64,000 bases of DNA from assembly GCF_019578655.1 (NCBI RefSeq), contig NC_063260.1, forward strand, positions 18,968,723-19,032,722, given 5' to 3'. The translations under genes were made by a program, and so were the position numbers. Below, one piece after another: positions 37,267-48,453 of this stretch (its first letter is position 1; every line of letters starts with the position of its first letter). The stretch comes from Ricinus communis (taxonomy: Eukaryota; Streptophyta; Magnoliopsida; Malpighiales; Euphorbiaceae). The notes beneath the pieces were generated by a model, which did no database searches, had not been told where the DNA came from, and saw nothing but the letters and a program-made list of their open reading frames with translations.

Positions 37267-38408
37267 ATAAGGCGTTAAGTAACGATGGAGGAGGAGCTGA
37301 TAATTCGGAGTTAATTTGTAAAACCTTGTTTGCATGGAATGACGCTGTTTCTCCACATTTAGCAGCGGAGAGAGAGAATGAAATTATGGAGGATGCTGCT
37401 GTTTTAGAGAGCTTAAAAAAAATGAGCTGGAAGTAATTAACAAAGATAAAAATGGAAAATTCAATTCTTTTTGTATTGTTGAGACTACTGGTGGTGTTGC
37501 TAGTCCCGGTCCTTCTGGTACTTTACAGTGTGATTTGTATAGGTATGTAATATTTCCTTTTGCGTGTTTTAATAAGCTTGAATTGTTTTATTAATAATTT
37601 ATTTTATTTTAAAACATGTTAATAGACCTTTTCGGTTCCCTGGTGTACTTGTGGGAGATGGGAGGCTAGGTGGTATTTCAGGAACAATTTTTGCTTATGA
37701 AAGTTTAAAACTTCGAGGTTATGATATTGTTGCTGTTGTTTTTGAAGATCATGGCCTTGTTAATGAGGTCCCACTACTCTCATATTTGCGTAATAGGTAG
37801 TAATTTTGAAGCAATTTTTTGCTCAATTGGTACTTTCTTCTATATTATAGGTCTTATTAGGAATCACTTTTATAGTGTTCGGGTAAGTCAAAGATTGTAA
37901 GAATTCAAATGAATTGAATTCTATTTAATATATTCTCATGTTTGGAAATGTCTTATTTTTTAGAATACAATTCTTTCAACTCAAGAAAATAAGGCATTTT
38001 GAAAGAAATGAAATCGTACAATAAACTAAATCATTTTGCAAGAATTCAGTTGATTTGAATTCTTGCACATAATCATTCCAAACTAGGTCAGTTTGCCTTT
38101 ATAAGTCAAGTCTTTTTAATTCTTTTAATGTTTTGTATTTTGCTAGGGTGCCTGTGATATTACTGCCACCTGTTCCAAAAGATATGTCAAATGACCTGGT
38201 GGAATGGTTTGCAGATTCTGAAAAGATTTTTAATTCCTTGAAGGACATAATGGTATCTGATTTTTAAAAGAGAACAGAAAGATTGAATGATATGCCGAAG
38301 AAGGCAAGGGATGTCTTATGGTGGCCATTTACTCAGCATAGACTTGTTCCAGAAGAAACTATTACTATTATTGATTCAAGGTGTGGAGAGAATTTTGCAG
38401 TATACAAG
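37267..38408 (+). pseudogene. BIO3-BIO1: BIO3-BIO1 pseudogene, middle part (rest of dethiobiotin synthetase, start of aminotransferase)
   Basis: After the copia insertion the first coding exon resumes (ALSNDGGG ... CKTLFAWNDAVSPHLAAER) and ends at 37542 before GTATGT. A frameshift lies in a poly-A run near 37415-37425, after which TTGGVASPGPSGTLQCDLY is in another frame. Exon 37626-37796 (RPFRFPGVLVGDGRLGG, GYDIVAVVFEDHGLVNEVP) is intact. Exon 38147-38408 (VPVILLPPVPKD, WWPFTQHRLVPEETITI) contains TAA at 38265-38267. Exon boundaries still have GT-AG signals, so this is an unprocessed copy, not a retroposed one. Confidence 0.9.
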
Positions 38409-38630
38409 GTTAGTGTTGTAACAAACAAATGAATCACTGTTTACAAACCTGGTTTCAACTTTTATTCATGTTGACCAATTGATAAAGTGAGCTGTATTTA
38501 TTATTTTGTCTAGGTTTATAGACAAATTATTTATGTTTTTCGTGCTTGTTGTCGATTGTGTGAGAAGTTCCAATGTAAAGCACTTATTTCTCTAACAACT
38601 CAAGCTAATTTCATTGTCTTTCAATTACAG

Positions 38631-41112
38631 GCTCAAAATAAGTCCAAAACTGAATAGTTAGATGCATGAGCTAGTTGGTGGACCCAAGGGCCTCATGCTA
38701 CTCTACAGGTCCTCGTTGTTACATGTTAATGTTTCTCTACGCTCTCTGTAATGATGTCTGAAGGTCAGATAGATACTATTTTACTATCTTAGATGTTGTG
38801 CTTTATTTTCTATTTTACTATATATTTTACATGTTAATGTAGCCGTTATGGAACATTTTTTGTTAACTAGTGGTCACTTGGTTGTGGTTTACTTTCAGGT
38901 ATTAGCTCTTAAAGGGTCTTACCATGTTAATACATTGGGAGCTACGGAAGCACAAGCGCCATCATCTTATACAGGTTTCCTTCAGCAACCATGGTATGGA
39001 TTCTTATTTTAGTCCTAGAAGCATAATTTTTTATTACTAAAGCCAGAACATCAAGTCAATTTGAATATGTAACACTGTCTTGTAAGTGTTTGTGCTTAGT
39101 ACAACATTTAGCTGGCTAATGTGTAGCCCCATGTTTATTTAATTTTAGTATTTATTACATACTTTCCAAATGCAAATGATATGATATTGGTTGAAAGTCA
39201 TATGGCAATGATAAGTGAAAGATTCACAATTTATTAATTCCACTAGAAATTATCAAACTCATTGAAAGCATTAGCATTTCAGCATAAAGGTTGAATCCCA
39301 GAAAATATGAGAGATTCAATTCACTAGTTGAAACATCTGTGGCGGTCATGATTGTTACATAAGATCTGTACTAGTCCATTTTTGCAGCAATGTGACTGCA
39401 TGTTGGAACATTTACAAGAGCCCCAACCTCTTTTTGGAGGAAAATATATTATCATTTTTCATGCTTATTTAGCTGGATCAAAACTGGAAACAATCTAGTT
39501 TGCTCGAAGGGGTAACTAGAGTAAGTATTACTTGAAGTTAAATTAGGTAAAAGTTTGAAATCAAGCAGTCAGTTTGTTAGGGCATAGGTATTCAGTTGCC
39601 TCAGCAAGTAGGCATTTAGATATGGTTATAGCACTGCACAAAACTATGGAAAAATCGATACCGTAACAGGATAAATACTTGAGAGGAGGTGGTGCAGATA
39701 ACAACTGCAGTCATCAGCTGGTTGCTAGGGGTAGCAGAGATTATGATGCATATATTGATTAAGAGTTCTTCTTTTGTCTCCTCAATTGAGGGAGAGAATG
39801 TGGCTATAGTGCAATTCTATAATTATGAGAATAATTCTTTTTGATTTTAACTTGTAACAAATCCTAAGGGAAGTAATGTGAAGCAGCACAATGTCACTAA
39901 TTACATGACGTAATTTGTGGAAGGATGGAAAACTTGTTGCTTTTGGAAATTTTTATCCGTCATGTGAGACAAACTTTTCAACGATCTTTAACATAATTAG
40001 GGTGGGTGAGTTGGGAGGAGGGTACAGTCGGGGCAATAGAGGAAGTGGGGAGAATTGAGAGATGGATTTTCAACTTATGCAGACAGCTTACATAAGGTCC
40101 ATATGTAAAGTTTTGTTGTTTTAAATATTTTAGTCTAGGGTTTACAGCTTCTTCAGTTTAGCATGGTAAGCGCATTCTTATAGGCGAGTCAGTGTGTTGG
40201 CTCTCTTATACGCTTTTGACTTGGAAATTCAATGGTTTTATTTTTATTGATTCCTAAAAATGTAATGTTCTTGTCATACAGAATGGCATTTGGCGTTAAT
40301 GCAAAATGTAGTTGCGTACAATTTTTAGTAGTTGAAAAATAATGAAGCCATCAGTGGTTTAATTTGATCAATCATTTGCCCTCTGTAATTTGACAAGTAC
40401 ACTGGAAGAGGCCTTTTTCTAGATCCTCCTACAATCTTTATGTGCAACAGCATATGGAATCTAAACTTACCTGATGCAATGCATTCTGAAACTGCAACTG
40501 ATAAAGTCATGGGTTAGTAAACATGAAGTCTTCTATTCTTTCTTTTGACTCTAGCTACTATCTTTATTGTCACTATAGTTTCCTATCTTCTAACTTCTGC
40601 AGTGTTTGGCTCGCGCGATGAACTTTTTGATAGGAACAGGGACTCCTCAGATCTTTATGGATTGTATTCATCATATGTATCACAGCTGTTATCACAATAT
40701 TTAGGATTAAAAGGAACTACCCATATTGGAGCTTTACTTATAGAACCAGGCAAGAGAATCATTAGTATTTGGTATTACATATGCTATTATATCTCACAGT
40801 GTTCAGTTAGTTTCTTAGAGAAATTCATGATGAGGATCCACTTTTTACATACTCTTATACTATGTTACTTGATTTTTTGCATCAAATATGTAACGTGATT
40901 TATTGGAGGTGCAATTGATTTTTTATCCCTGAAGCATAAAAAATGTACTTAAAATATTCATTTGATTCTGGTTGTAGCTCAATGCCCTTTTGCATGGACA
41001 CTCCTACTCTGCTCATGCTATGGGATGCGCAGTAGCCGCCAAATCCATTAAATGGTTCAAAGATCCTAGCACAAACCCTAATATCATTTCGGAGGGAAGA
41101 ATGTTTAGGGAG
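38631..41112 (+). pseudogene. BIO3-BIO1: BIO3-BIO1 pseudogene, 3' part (aminotransferase domain, exons missing)
   Basis: Four aminotransferase exon remnants are recognisable. 38631-38708 (ASWWTQGPHATLQ) has stops at 38655 and 38667. 38899-38993 (YTGFLQQPW) has VN where GD is expected after the SYH of the PLP-enzyme segment. 40603-40749 (SRDELFDR ... HIGALLIEP) is followed by GC instead of GT. 40978-41112 (LLHGHSYSAHAMGCAVAAK) is followed by ATATGT, a destroyed donor. The exon(s) between the first and second, and those holding the PLP-binding lysine between the third and fourth, are absent. The final exon is also not seen, so no aminotransferase could be made. Confidence 0.88.
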
Positions 41113-42126
41113 ATATGTGGAAATTATATTTTTAATTTTTGTTTCTTTCTTGCAGGTAGTCATCCATCATCTACATAATATAGTTGACTGTTGACCACCA
41201 GATGCCACAGTTCTAATATCCATATTAATTAATTTCTTTTTTAAGAACCAAAAGTTTTGGCTAAAAGTGAACATTTGTCTGCTGATTTTCACAATAACTA
41301 AGAAAGTGAAAACATGTACTTTGTCTCCAATATAAATGGGAGAAAAAATAGGGAAGATCAAATCATTGGCAAAGTAATATTCTGTTTACTACTATTAGCA
41401 TGTTCATTTTTTTAGTGAGAATTGAAATCTTATATTCCGATGATACCTTGAGCCATTAATTTGTTGTAAGATCTGCTTCTCAAGGTACAGCAGTTGATAT
41501 CAAAATATTTGACATATCTATTCAAAGGTAAATTAGTTTGAAACTTCCTCAATTGGCTAGAAATGGAAGCGATAGCTTATCTATATATTTTTTTCCTTTT
41601 TAATATGAAAATATAAATTTCCTAGATTAGGTTCTTATTTGATTTCCTAGTTCCCATGGTTCCAAGCTAAATTGCACATTATGAGCAATGGTGATGGAAT
41701 ATACGCCCTAACATCTCTTTTCACCTCCTTCTTCCAAAAACAAAAGCGAATAAATATCGTTCTATAAATTGTTATAATTGGTTGTGCAAAGTTTGATTGT
41801 TGAGTAGTGTTATATTGTACTATTTTGAGTATTTAATTACATTTTTGTGTTTTAAGTTGAATTCATTTGTTCTTGAAATATGGGAAGATAAGTGTCTATT
41901 GAAATATTGTTATCACTGTCAAGGATACTATATTTCTTTTGGTGTCTGCTTGCATTTTTTATGAGTCAATTTGGATTTTGTTATTAGGTATTGAGAAATT
42001 GTCTACACCTTATGCATTATGCGGAGAAGGTTTCTTTCTACTTGCTGAAGTAATATAGTTGGATCTAATGTTTAATGCTAATCTATCTCAGGGTAAACAG
42101 TATTTGTGGCAATAAGTAGGGGTTTA
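41030..42126 (+). repeat. Segmental duplicate, copy 1 (BIO1 exon tail plus following intron)
   Basis: About 1.1 kb closely matching 49180-50268 in the same orientation. It covers the end of the last BIO1 exon remnant and the non-coding DNA after it. The two copies differ by scattered substitutions and small indels. Confidence 0.9.
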
Positions 42127-42727
42127 TTTGATGGCTCTCCAATACTAAAAATATTTTATAGAAATTATCTAAAATAGTTTTTCTTGCTTTTTTTTGAGTT
42201 GCAAAATCACTAATTAAATTTTTGTATTCAAGTGTAAAACCATAAATTTTTATCATTTTCGCAAAGTTTTAAACTTGAGCGTTGTGCCCTATGGTCTTTC
42301 AGTACACTTCATATGCATCCAGTCGCATATGTTCACTCATGCATCATATAAGTTTCATGTCAAATACGCCGAGTAGCATATTGATCGGTCGGTCTTGGAC
42401 ATAATGCTGCAAGTTTTAAACAAAGCGAAAATGAAAAGTATACTAATAATATATTTTACTGAAAATTATTAAAGTATATTGAACGGTTCGAACAAGACTC
42501 GATGGGTCAAAGTTTTCTGTATGGATGATGTTTGGCGCTCAAAACGTTACACTAAACTGTATGGTGATTGTGAGTAAAGTGTACATGATAGGCCTTTTCA
42601 TAACATGTAGATGTTCTTCCCGACTTCCATGGAAACATGTATGTGATTAATGATGATAAGGCTTTTCAGGTTAGAGTGCCTAAGTTTTGTTATACATCTT
42701 TGAGCTGTTAAATTCTTCATGCTACAG
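42127..42727. other. Spacer without recognisable gene
   Basis: No homology or splice-supported exon is visible between the end of the duplicated segment and the FGGY-kinase fragment. Confidence 0.5.
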
Positions 42728-43198
42728 GTCTCCTACTGCAGATCCAAAAGCAAAAAGAGAATTATTTCTGGCATGACCCTTGACACAAGTGATAGACAAT
42801 TGGCTCTTCTATACCTTGCTGCTGTTCAGGGTATTGCATATGGTACACGCCATATTATGGAGCATTGCAATGCTCATGGTCACACAGTAAGAAAGCATCT
42901 TCATGCACTTTTTTTTTCTGCAGTTACATGTTTTATATTATGTATAAATATATAACTGGACCTCATATTTTTAGTTGACTAGTGTTATTAAGAGATTTCT
43001 TTTATATTGTAATAGTTTATCTTTTCAGTTATGTGTTTCTTAGTTAATGGAATGATGACTATATCACAAAATGTAATTTTTTTTAACACTTTCTATTCTT
43101 TCTTTTATTTCTTTATTCCTGGCAGATTGACATGTTGCTTGCATGTGGTGGCCTGTGAAAAAACCCTCTGTTTTTCCAAGAACATACAGATATTATTG
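42728..43198 (+). pseudogene. FGGY carbohydrate-kinase fragment, two exons
   Basis: Two exon remnants resemble the C-terminal ATP-binding half of plant FGGY-family sugar kinases. Exon 42728-42886 begins SPTADPKAK, loses frame near 42757, and continues MTLDTSDRQLALLYLAAVQG ... HIMEHCNAHGH before GTAAGA. Exon 43126-43198 follows CTGGCAG and reads IDMLLACGGL, then TGA at 43156-43158, then NPLFFQEHTDIIG before GTACTT. The frameshift and stop mark it as non-functional. The rest of the kinase is not found here. The family call is from remembered similarity. Confidence 0.75.
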
Positions 43199-43739
43199 GT
43201 ACTTATCTTCACTCTTTTTACTATTTACGTCTTAAAATTTTTTTTCATAATTTTAAAATTAGTGTACATTATTTTGATCAATGAATAGCCTTTGTATGTG
43301 AATTTCCATTTATGCCACCGTGTGATGTTCATGTGTAGAGACGAGTTAAGAATAAGACGGTTGGTTTATGTGCTGATCCAACATTTAGATTAAGAAAAAG
43401 ATTGGGAATTGGTTAACAATGGATATTCTTGCCCCTGCTATAGCTATATTGTTGCTTATCTGGTTCAACTATTGTACCATAAATTGTTGATACATGTGCA
43501 TTTAATTGCAATTACCTCTACTGCAATTCTCCCTCATTATGTCTTTTTCTAGTTTGATATAATGTATGAATGAAATCTCAATGTTCACTAGTTATTAATT
43601 ATTGTGAATATGCGAGGAAAGTCTTTCAATTTTGAATTGTTAGCTTGAATAGTTCATGGAACCTCAAACTGAATTTTGGATAGTTCATACCAGGAAGATT
43701 GGTGTTGAGTTTCATTGTTGGAAGAACTGAGTGGGTTTT

Positions 43740-44566
43740 GTATCAGTCAGTATTTGCTATAAGTTGTTTGTACCATTAATGGTTTGAGTTGCTTTTGTTT
43801 CTTTGGTTTTTGGATGAGCGTGCTTCTTTCCGATCACTTTGCCCCGTCGCATTTGAGTTTGGTGTGCTGAATTATCATTTTTTGTTTTCCAAGAGAAAAA
43901 AAGGGAAATTTCTTACAGCTCTTTATCATCCTTTTGACTCTGCATTTAAAGGCCCACCATCATCTTAGACTACAATTGCAATATATATTTTTGTACGATC
44001 GGTAGCACCAAAGGTGAAGTGGTTGTAATATTTGTCTTCCCAATCCATCTTCCGATTTTTCTTTTAATTTTCTTGACTTTATTTTTATTTCTTAAAAGTT
44101 TTTAAAATCAAGTTTTAGAAATTGCAAAAGAGAAAAAGAGAAAGAAAGAGAATCGGAATCCCTACTTAGAAAAGTTGTATCAAAACAGTTTTCGGGGTTA
44201 GAGGTTCGGGGAAATTGTCCATCGGTTTGTGCTTATATTTTAATATTTTTATTTTAAATCAATATAGAGTATCTATTATTTTTTGGTCTATTTTTATTGG
44301 TATGACTTCTGAAAGTGGATCTTTCTAGGATCAAAGTTATTAGTAGATTGACGTTGACGTTGTTCGGAATTAATTAAAAATATTTCATTTTTGATAATTA
44401 AATAGATCGTACAACTTATAGATATGTAAGAATTTTAAAATAAAAATAAAAATAGAAATACTAGTATAAAAAATTAAAATATTAATATCAATTAGATAAG
44501 AATTTTAAAAATTTATCAACGAAATAATTTATTCAAAATTTGGTGTCTAAATCTAATATAGAGAAA
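43740..44566 (+). repeat. Block X, left copy of an inverted duplicate
   Basis: About 830 bp that match 52801-53620 in inverted orientation, including ATTTGCTATAAGTTG, TTTTTGGTCTATTTTTATTGG and ATTCAAAATTTGGTGTCTAA. In the right copy this block lies just downstream of the CBP60 3' end; here it lies upstream of the CBP60 fragment. Confidence 0.85.
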
Positions 44567-44924
44567 ATGCATACAAATCATGAAAGTCAAAAGAAGCTTT
44601 ATTTTTCTCATAAAAAAAAAAGATATTTCTGATTAAGGATATCCTTATGATTGTAAGACAGCAATTCCTATGCGTTATTTTTCTAGGTTAAGGATATCCT
44701 TATGGATTGTACCTTGGGCCTCTGGTTTCTTTATGGATAAGGAGAGCTGTAGTTGAATTCAGATGTGGTAGGGACTAGGAAGGGTGATAGGCTACTCCCC
44801 TTCTTGTGGCCTATGCTCAATGAACTGAAAAAAATGGAAGTTCACTAAAGTGGTGCAATCTACAAAACTATAATTATTTACAGGTAGGATATTTTAATTA
44901 CCTGCAAAAGCATGAATATAGGTT

Positions 44925-45287
44925 TCCTATTTACCGAATGTGAGGAATTTTAAGCTAGCCATTCACAATGGGGAGACTTCCAAAATAACCAAAAGTATTA
45001 GAAGGGCTTAAAGAAGATTTCCATAGGTTGTTACACACTGTTTAGATAAGCGCTTGATTGGAATACTGAGTAATTTTTTTTTGTGTTAAACTAAGTACTA
45101 GATATTAGAAGAAATGCTATACAATTGGTACCAGTGCTTATGATGATGACATATAGTATAATTATGGCTTACTTAAAAGAATTTGGTTGATAAATCTTGA
45201 CCTTTTTAGGAGGGTGAGTGAGAAAGCAATAACCGAGGTATTTCCAGAAAGAACATTTCTGATATTTGATTATAGAATCATGGTTTT
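44925..45287 (+). repeat. CBP60-flank duplicate, left arm, part 1
   Basis: Matches about 57012-57390 in inverted orientation, including TTTAAGCTAGCCATTCACAAT and AGCGCTTGATTGGAATACTGAG. It is non-coding 5' or intronic sequence of the CBP60 locus, split from its continuation at 48019 by a 2.73-kb insertion. Confidence 0.85.
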
Positions 45288-45830
45288 TGTAACACTCGGA
45301 ATTTTTTTATATATTTAATAATGAGTTTTTATTTAAGTTAATTTTAGCTTTATTTTTATTCGGTTTAATTGGAATGATTTAAATACAAATTTTGAATGTT
45401 CATGTTAGATAAATAAATGAGTTATTTTTCATATCCAATTAGTTTGATTTTTAAGGAGTAATTAAGTAAACTATTTGAGAAATGATTATATTTTGGTTAT
45501 TCAAATTTTTTTCCAAATGCATATTTATATAAGTAAAATTATATATTGAAAAATTTTGGAAGAAATTATAAAGGATGTTTTTATAAAAGAATTTTGGGAG
45601 AATTGGTATTATAATTGATTAGTAGTATTAAATTTTAAGTTGGAAATTGATTATTTAATTTAATTGTGTATTTTCAATAATTCGGATTTGGCCCAAATTA
45701 AATAGTTAGGGGCTTAATTGAAAGGCTAAAAAGAAGTTTGGGGGTCAAATTGGAATTCTGCGGGATGAAATTGTAAGTAATTAAGAAAGTTGATGGATCA
45801 AGTTGTAATAAGGAAAAGTTCGGGGGCCTA

Positions 45831-46406
45831 ATGTCGATATTGAAAGGAATGGAAGTCGAGGAAGAAGAAGAGAGGAAGAGAGATGTCTGGGAGAGGGAGG
45901 AGGCGGAGGAAGGAGTCGGGGCCGTCGACCGGGCGCTGGTCAGGCGTGGCAGCACCAATGGCGACGGCAGCCTCGCGAGGAGGAAGATGGCCGAAGCTTC
46001 CTTGCCGGCGGTCGCCGATCTTGGTGCCGATCGACTCCTCTCGGCCCTCGGCTTTGTTTTGGCGGCCAGTGTCGGCAGTGGTGGCCGGAAACGGAAGATC
46101 CGGTGGAGAGAGAAAATGGTGGCAAATGGCATTTTTGAGTTTTTTCGAGATCCGGCCGGAGGATGGACGATCGGAGGGCGTATCCCGACTCTCGGCTCAA
46201 GCTTCGCATTGGCACCGGGTTCGTGGCGATTGGGCTTCGTTTGCGAATCGACGGTCGAGATCGTCCACAAATCTCTCCGGACGATCGAGTGTCGGATCGA
46301 AAAATCGGGGCGAGGGATCGTCATCGGTAGCGTCGTTGTGAGTCCGATGGTGTGTTCGGATCGTCGATCGGACTCCCAAGCGAAGTCGACCGGCGATCGG
46401 CGGTAA
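45831..46406 (+). other. Unrecognised 191-codon open frame in the GC-rich island
   Basis: An open frame with many charged residues (MSILKGMEVEEEEERKR at the start) lies in a GC-rich segment of the presumed LTR. The opposite strand is also open for 208 codons over 45698-46324. Open frames on both strands are expected in GC-rich DNA with few stops, and neither product resembles a family I know. I do not consider it a supported gene. Confidence 0.25.
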
Positions 46407-47129
46407 TTATGTTTGGCCCGTTAATTTTGGAATTCTTGGTTTAATTGTGTCTAATGGTTTATATTGAGTATTTGATGTTATTGTGAGTCAAAATAATTGT
46501 CCTCGGTTACGCCTCATATTTTTGTCTTTGTGTGGCGAGTCGGAAATAGTGAAGTTTGGGGACCCGACTCCTATTGTTTGAATCGTTAAGCATTTGGAGT
46601 GTTTTTCTGGCAGGTCCTGGACTCGTTTTTACGGGGGGTAATGTTCGTGTTGTAGGGGAGGTTCTGCCAAATTTTCGGTAGTTCCTGAGTCGAGATTCTT
46701 AGACAGTCAGTCCTAGGAATCTAGACCTAGGATCTATTGTAATTGTTTCATCGTTTTGATTAATTGTTTTCCGTGACTAGATTGTCAGTTCGTTCGGCTC
46801 GCTCCTACCAAGGCACCGGAGCAAAGCTAGGAGGTCGCCAAACCTGTGAGTTAAAGTCATATATCGCTTATGCACGTGTCATGCATAAATTTGATTTGCT
46901 ACTATGATTATTCATTTGCAATTTTAATTTTTCATTTAATTATTATCATTATTTTCTTGATGCTATTAATCATTATTTAAATATATTTTTCCTTTATCAC
47001 CAATTTTAATATTGCATGATGACTCAGGATGGGACGGCAGTAGAACATAGGAGTTGGATGAGTGTCTAATATAATATGAGAGAGATAGGAAAAGGGTAAA
47101 GAGGTAAAAATTTTGAGAAAGAAAGATTA

Positions 47130-47390
47130 GGACCTGCCCTGGTCGAGCATCGCTCTCTGGGCTTAGTGATTTGTGGTTGCCGGAGTAAAGGTCCCTGGTC
47201 GAGCATTGCTCTCTGGGCGCCGGCTTATTTGAAAATTTAAGTGACCAGACTGGAGGTAAGGTCCCTGGTCGAGCTATGCTCTCGGGGCGCCCGATCTTAT
47301 TGGATAAGAGAGCCCGAAAGGCTAAGGCCGAGAGTTAAGTGGACTGGAGGTAAGGTCCCTGGTCGAGCTTTGCTCTCAGGCGCCAGTCCT
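47130..47390. repeat. Four interspersed copies of a GGTCGAGC...GCTCT motif
   Basis: The roughly 25-bp motif CCCTGGTCGAGCATTGCTCT followed by CTGGGC recurs near 47138, 47192, 47262 and 47355. Each has a short inverted repeat (GAGCA-TGCTC) able to form a hairpin. Spacing is irregular (about 54, 70 and 93 bp). Confidence 0.85.
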
Positions 47391-48453
47391 ATTGGAATGA
47401 GAGGTTTGAGATGATAGAGTTGAGGTTAGTTGAGACATAAGTGTTGAAATAATCGAGATTTTAGAGTTGGATTAGAGTTCTACTGAAGTACTTCGTCCCG
47501 TTGCATGTGGAATAAATTTTGTTTAAGCATGGCATGACACATATGTTTTAACATGACACGTATGGTTCGCGTGATTTATTAATTATTTTAAAATTAAATA
47601 AGGTGACATTGAGATATTTGAAACTGTTTTAGATATATGATTTTAACTCACTCTAGACCGGTCTCATTTTTATTTTCGGATTTGTATTTATTAGTTCTCC
47701 CGCGACTCTTATTCAAGAACTCCTTCATCATCGGGTGATGTATTTGATTTGGTATGTAAATTGGTAAATCTTAGATTCTCCATGAGTAGTAATTAGTAGA
47801 TGTATCAGTTGTAAATTTTCCGAGCTTGGGTCTCGCCTAGTTTTTTTGGTAGACCGAAGTAATTTTGTAAAGTGTAACTATTAAGATAATTTGTGGTTTT
47901 AATAATATTAATTTGAGATGAGATTTGTTTAAATCAGTGAGTGTCAGGCTTACTACGGGTTTCGGTGGCCTTAAGCCTACCCATTCCCTGAAGTCACGGC
48001 CCAGGTGGGGTCGTGATACTTTATTGGAATATCTAAGTCTCTAGTACTCCGACGGCCATAGATGGCGACCTACTTGTATTTTAGTATGCATTTTGTCATT
48101 GAGTAATTATACAAGCTAAGGCCCTGTGATTATGTTGTTTATTAGGAGTAGAATTACCGAACACAAATATCAGTAGTGCCTGGAGGTATTTTTGTGGCAT
48201 ACGGATGGGTCTCTTTCATTATTTTTTAGCTGTTGATTGTTTGATTCTATGACAATATGGATAATAAGCTCATTATGTCTATGCAGTTTTAACTAGTCAT
48301 TCTTTAAATGTTCTTTTTATTTGTGATCAATCATTAATAACATAACATATGTTTCCCTTTTGTTTATTCTAACTAATAATCGCCTATTCTTTGGCATTTC
48401 CTTTATTGATTGCTATCGAACATGTGTTTTTCTTAGCAGTGATTTCTTGGCAG

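Larger units (their letters stand above)
45288..48018 (+). mobile_element. 2.73-kb insertion, probably a solo LTR of a large gypsy element
   Basis: The inverted duplicate at 57012 has an uninterrupted ATGGTTTTATTGG, while here that site is split, so this segment is an insertion. It begins TGTAACACTCGG and ends in GGGGTCGTGATA. The flanking bases are TTTT before and CTTT after, compatible with a decayed target duplication. TGTAACAC starts and GGTCGTGACA-like ends are typical of long Tekay/Del-type chromovirus LTRs. No gag, protease or pol is inside, and no terminal direct repeats, which favours a solo LTR left by recombination. It holds a GC-rich island (45830-46400) and four copies of a hairpin-like motif (47130-47390). 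Clade assignment is inference. Confidence 0.7.

Noticed and set aside
45698..46324. 208-codon minus-strand open frame in the GC-rich island
   Set aside because: Overlaps a plus-strand open frame; both are expected by chance in GC-rich DNA and neither is recognised.
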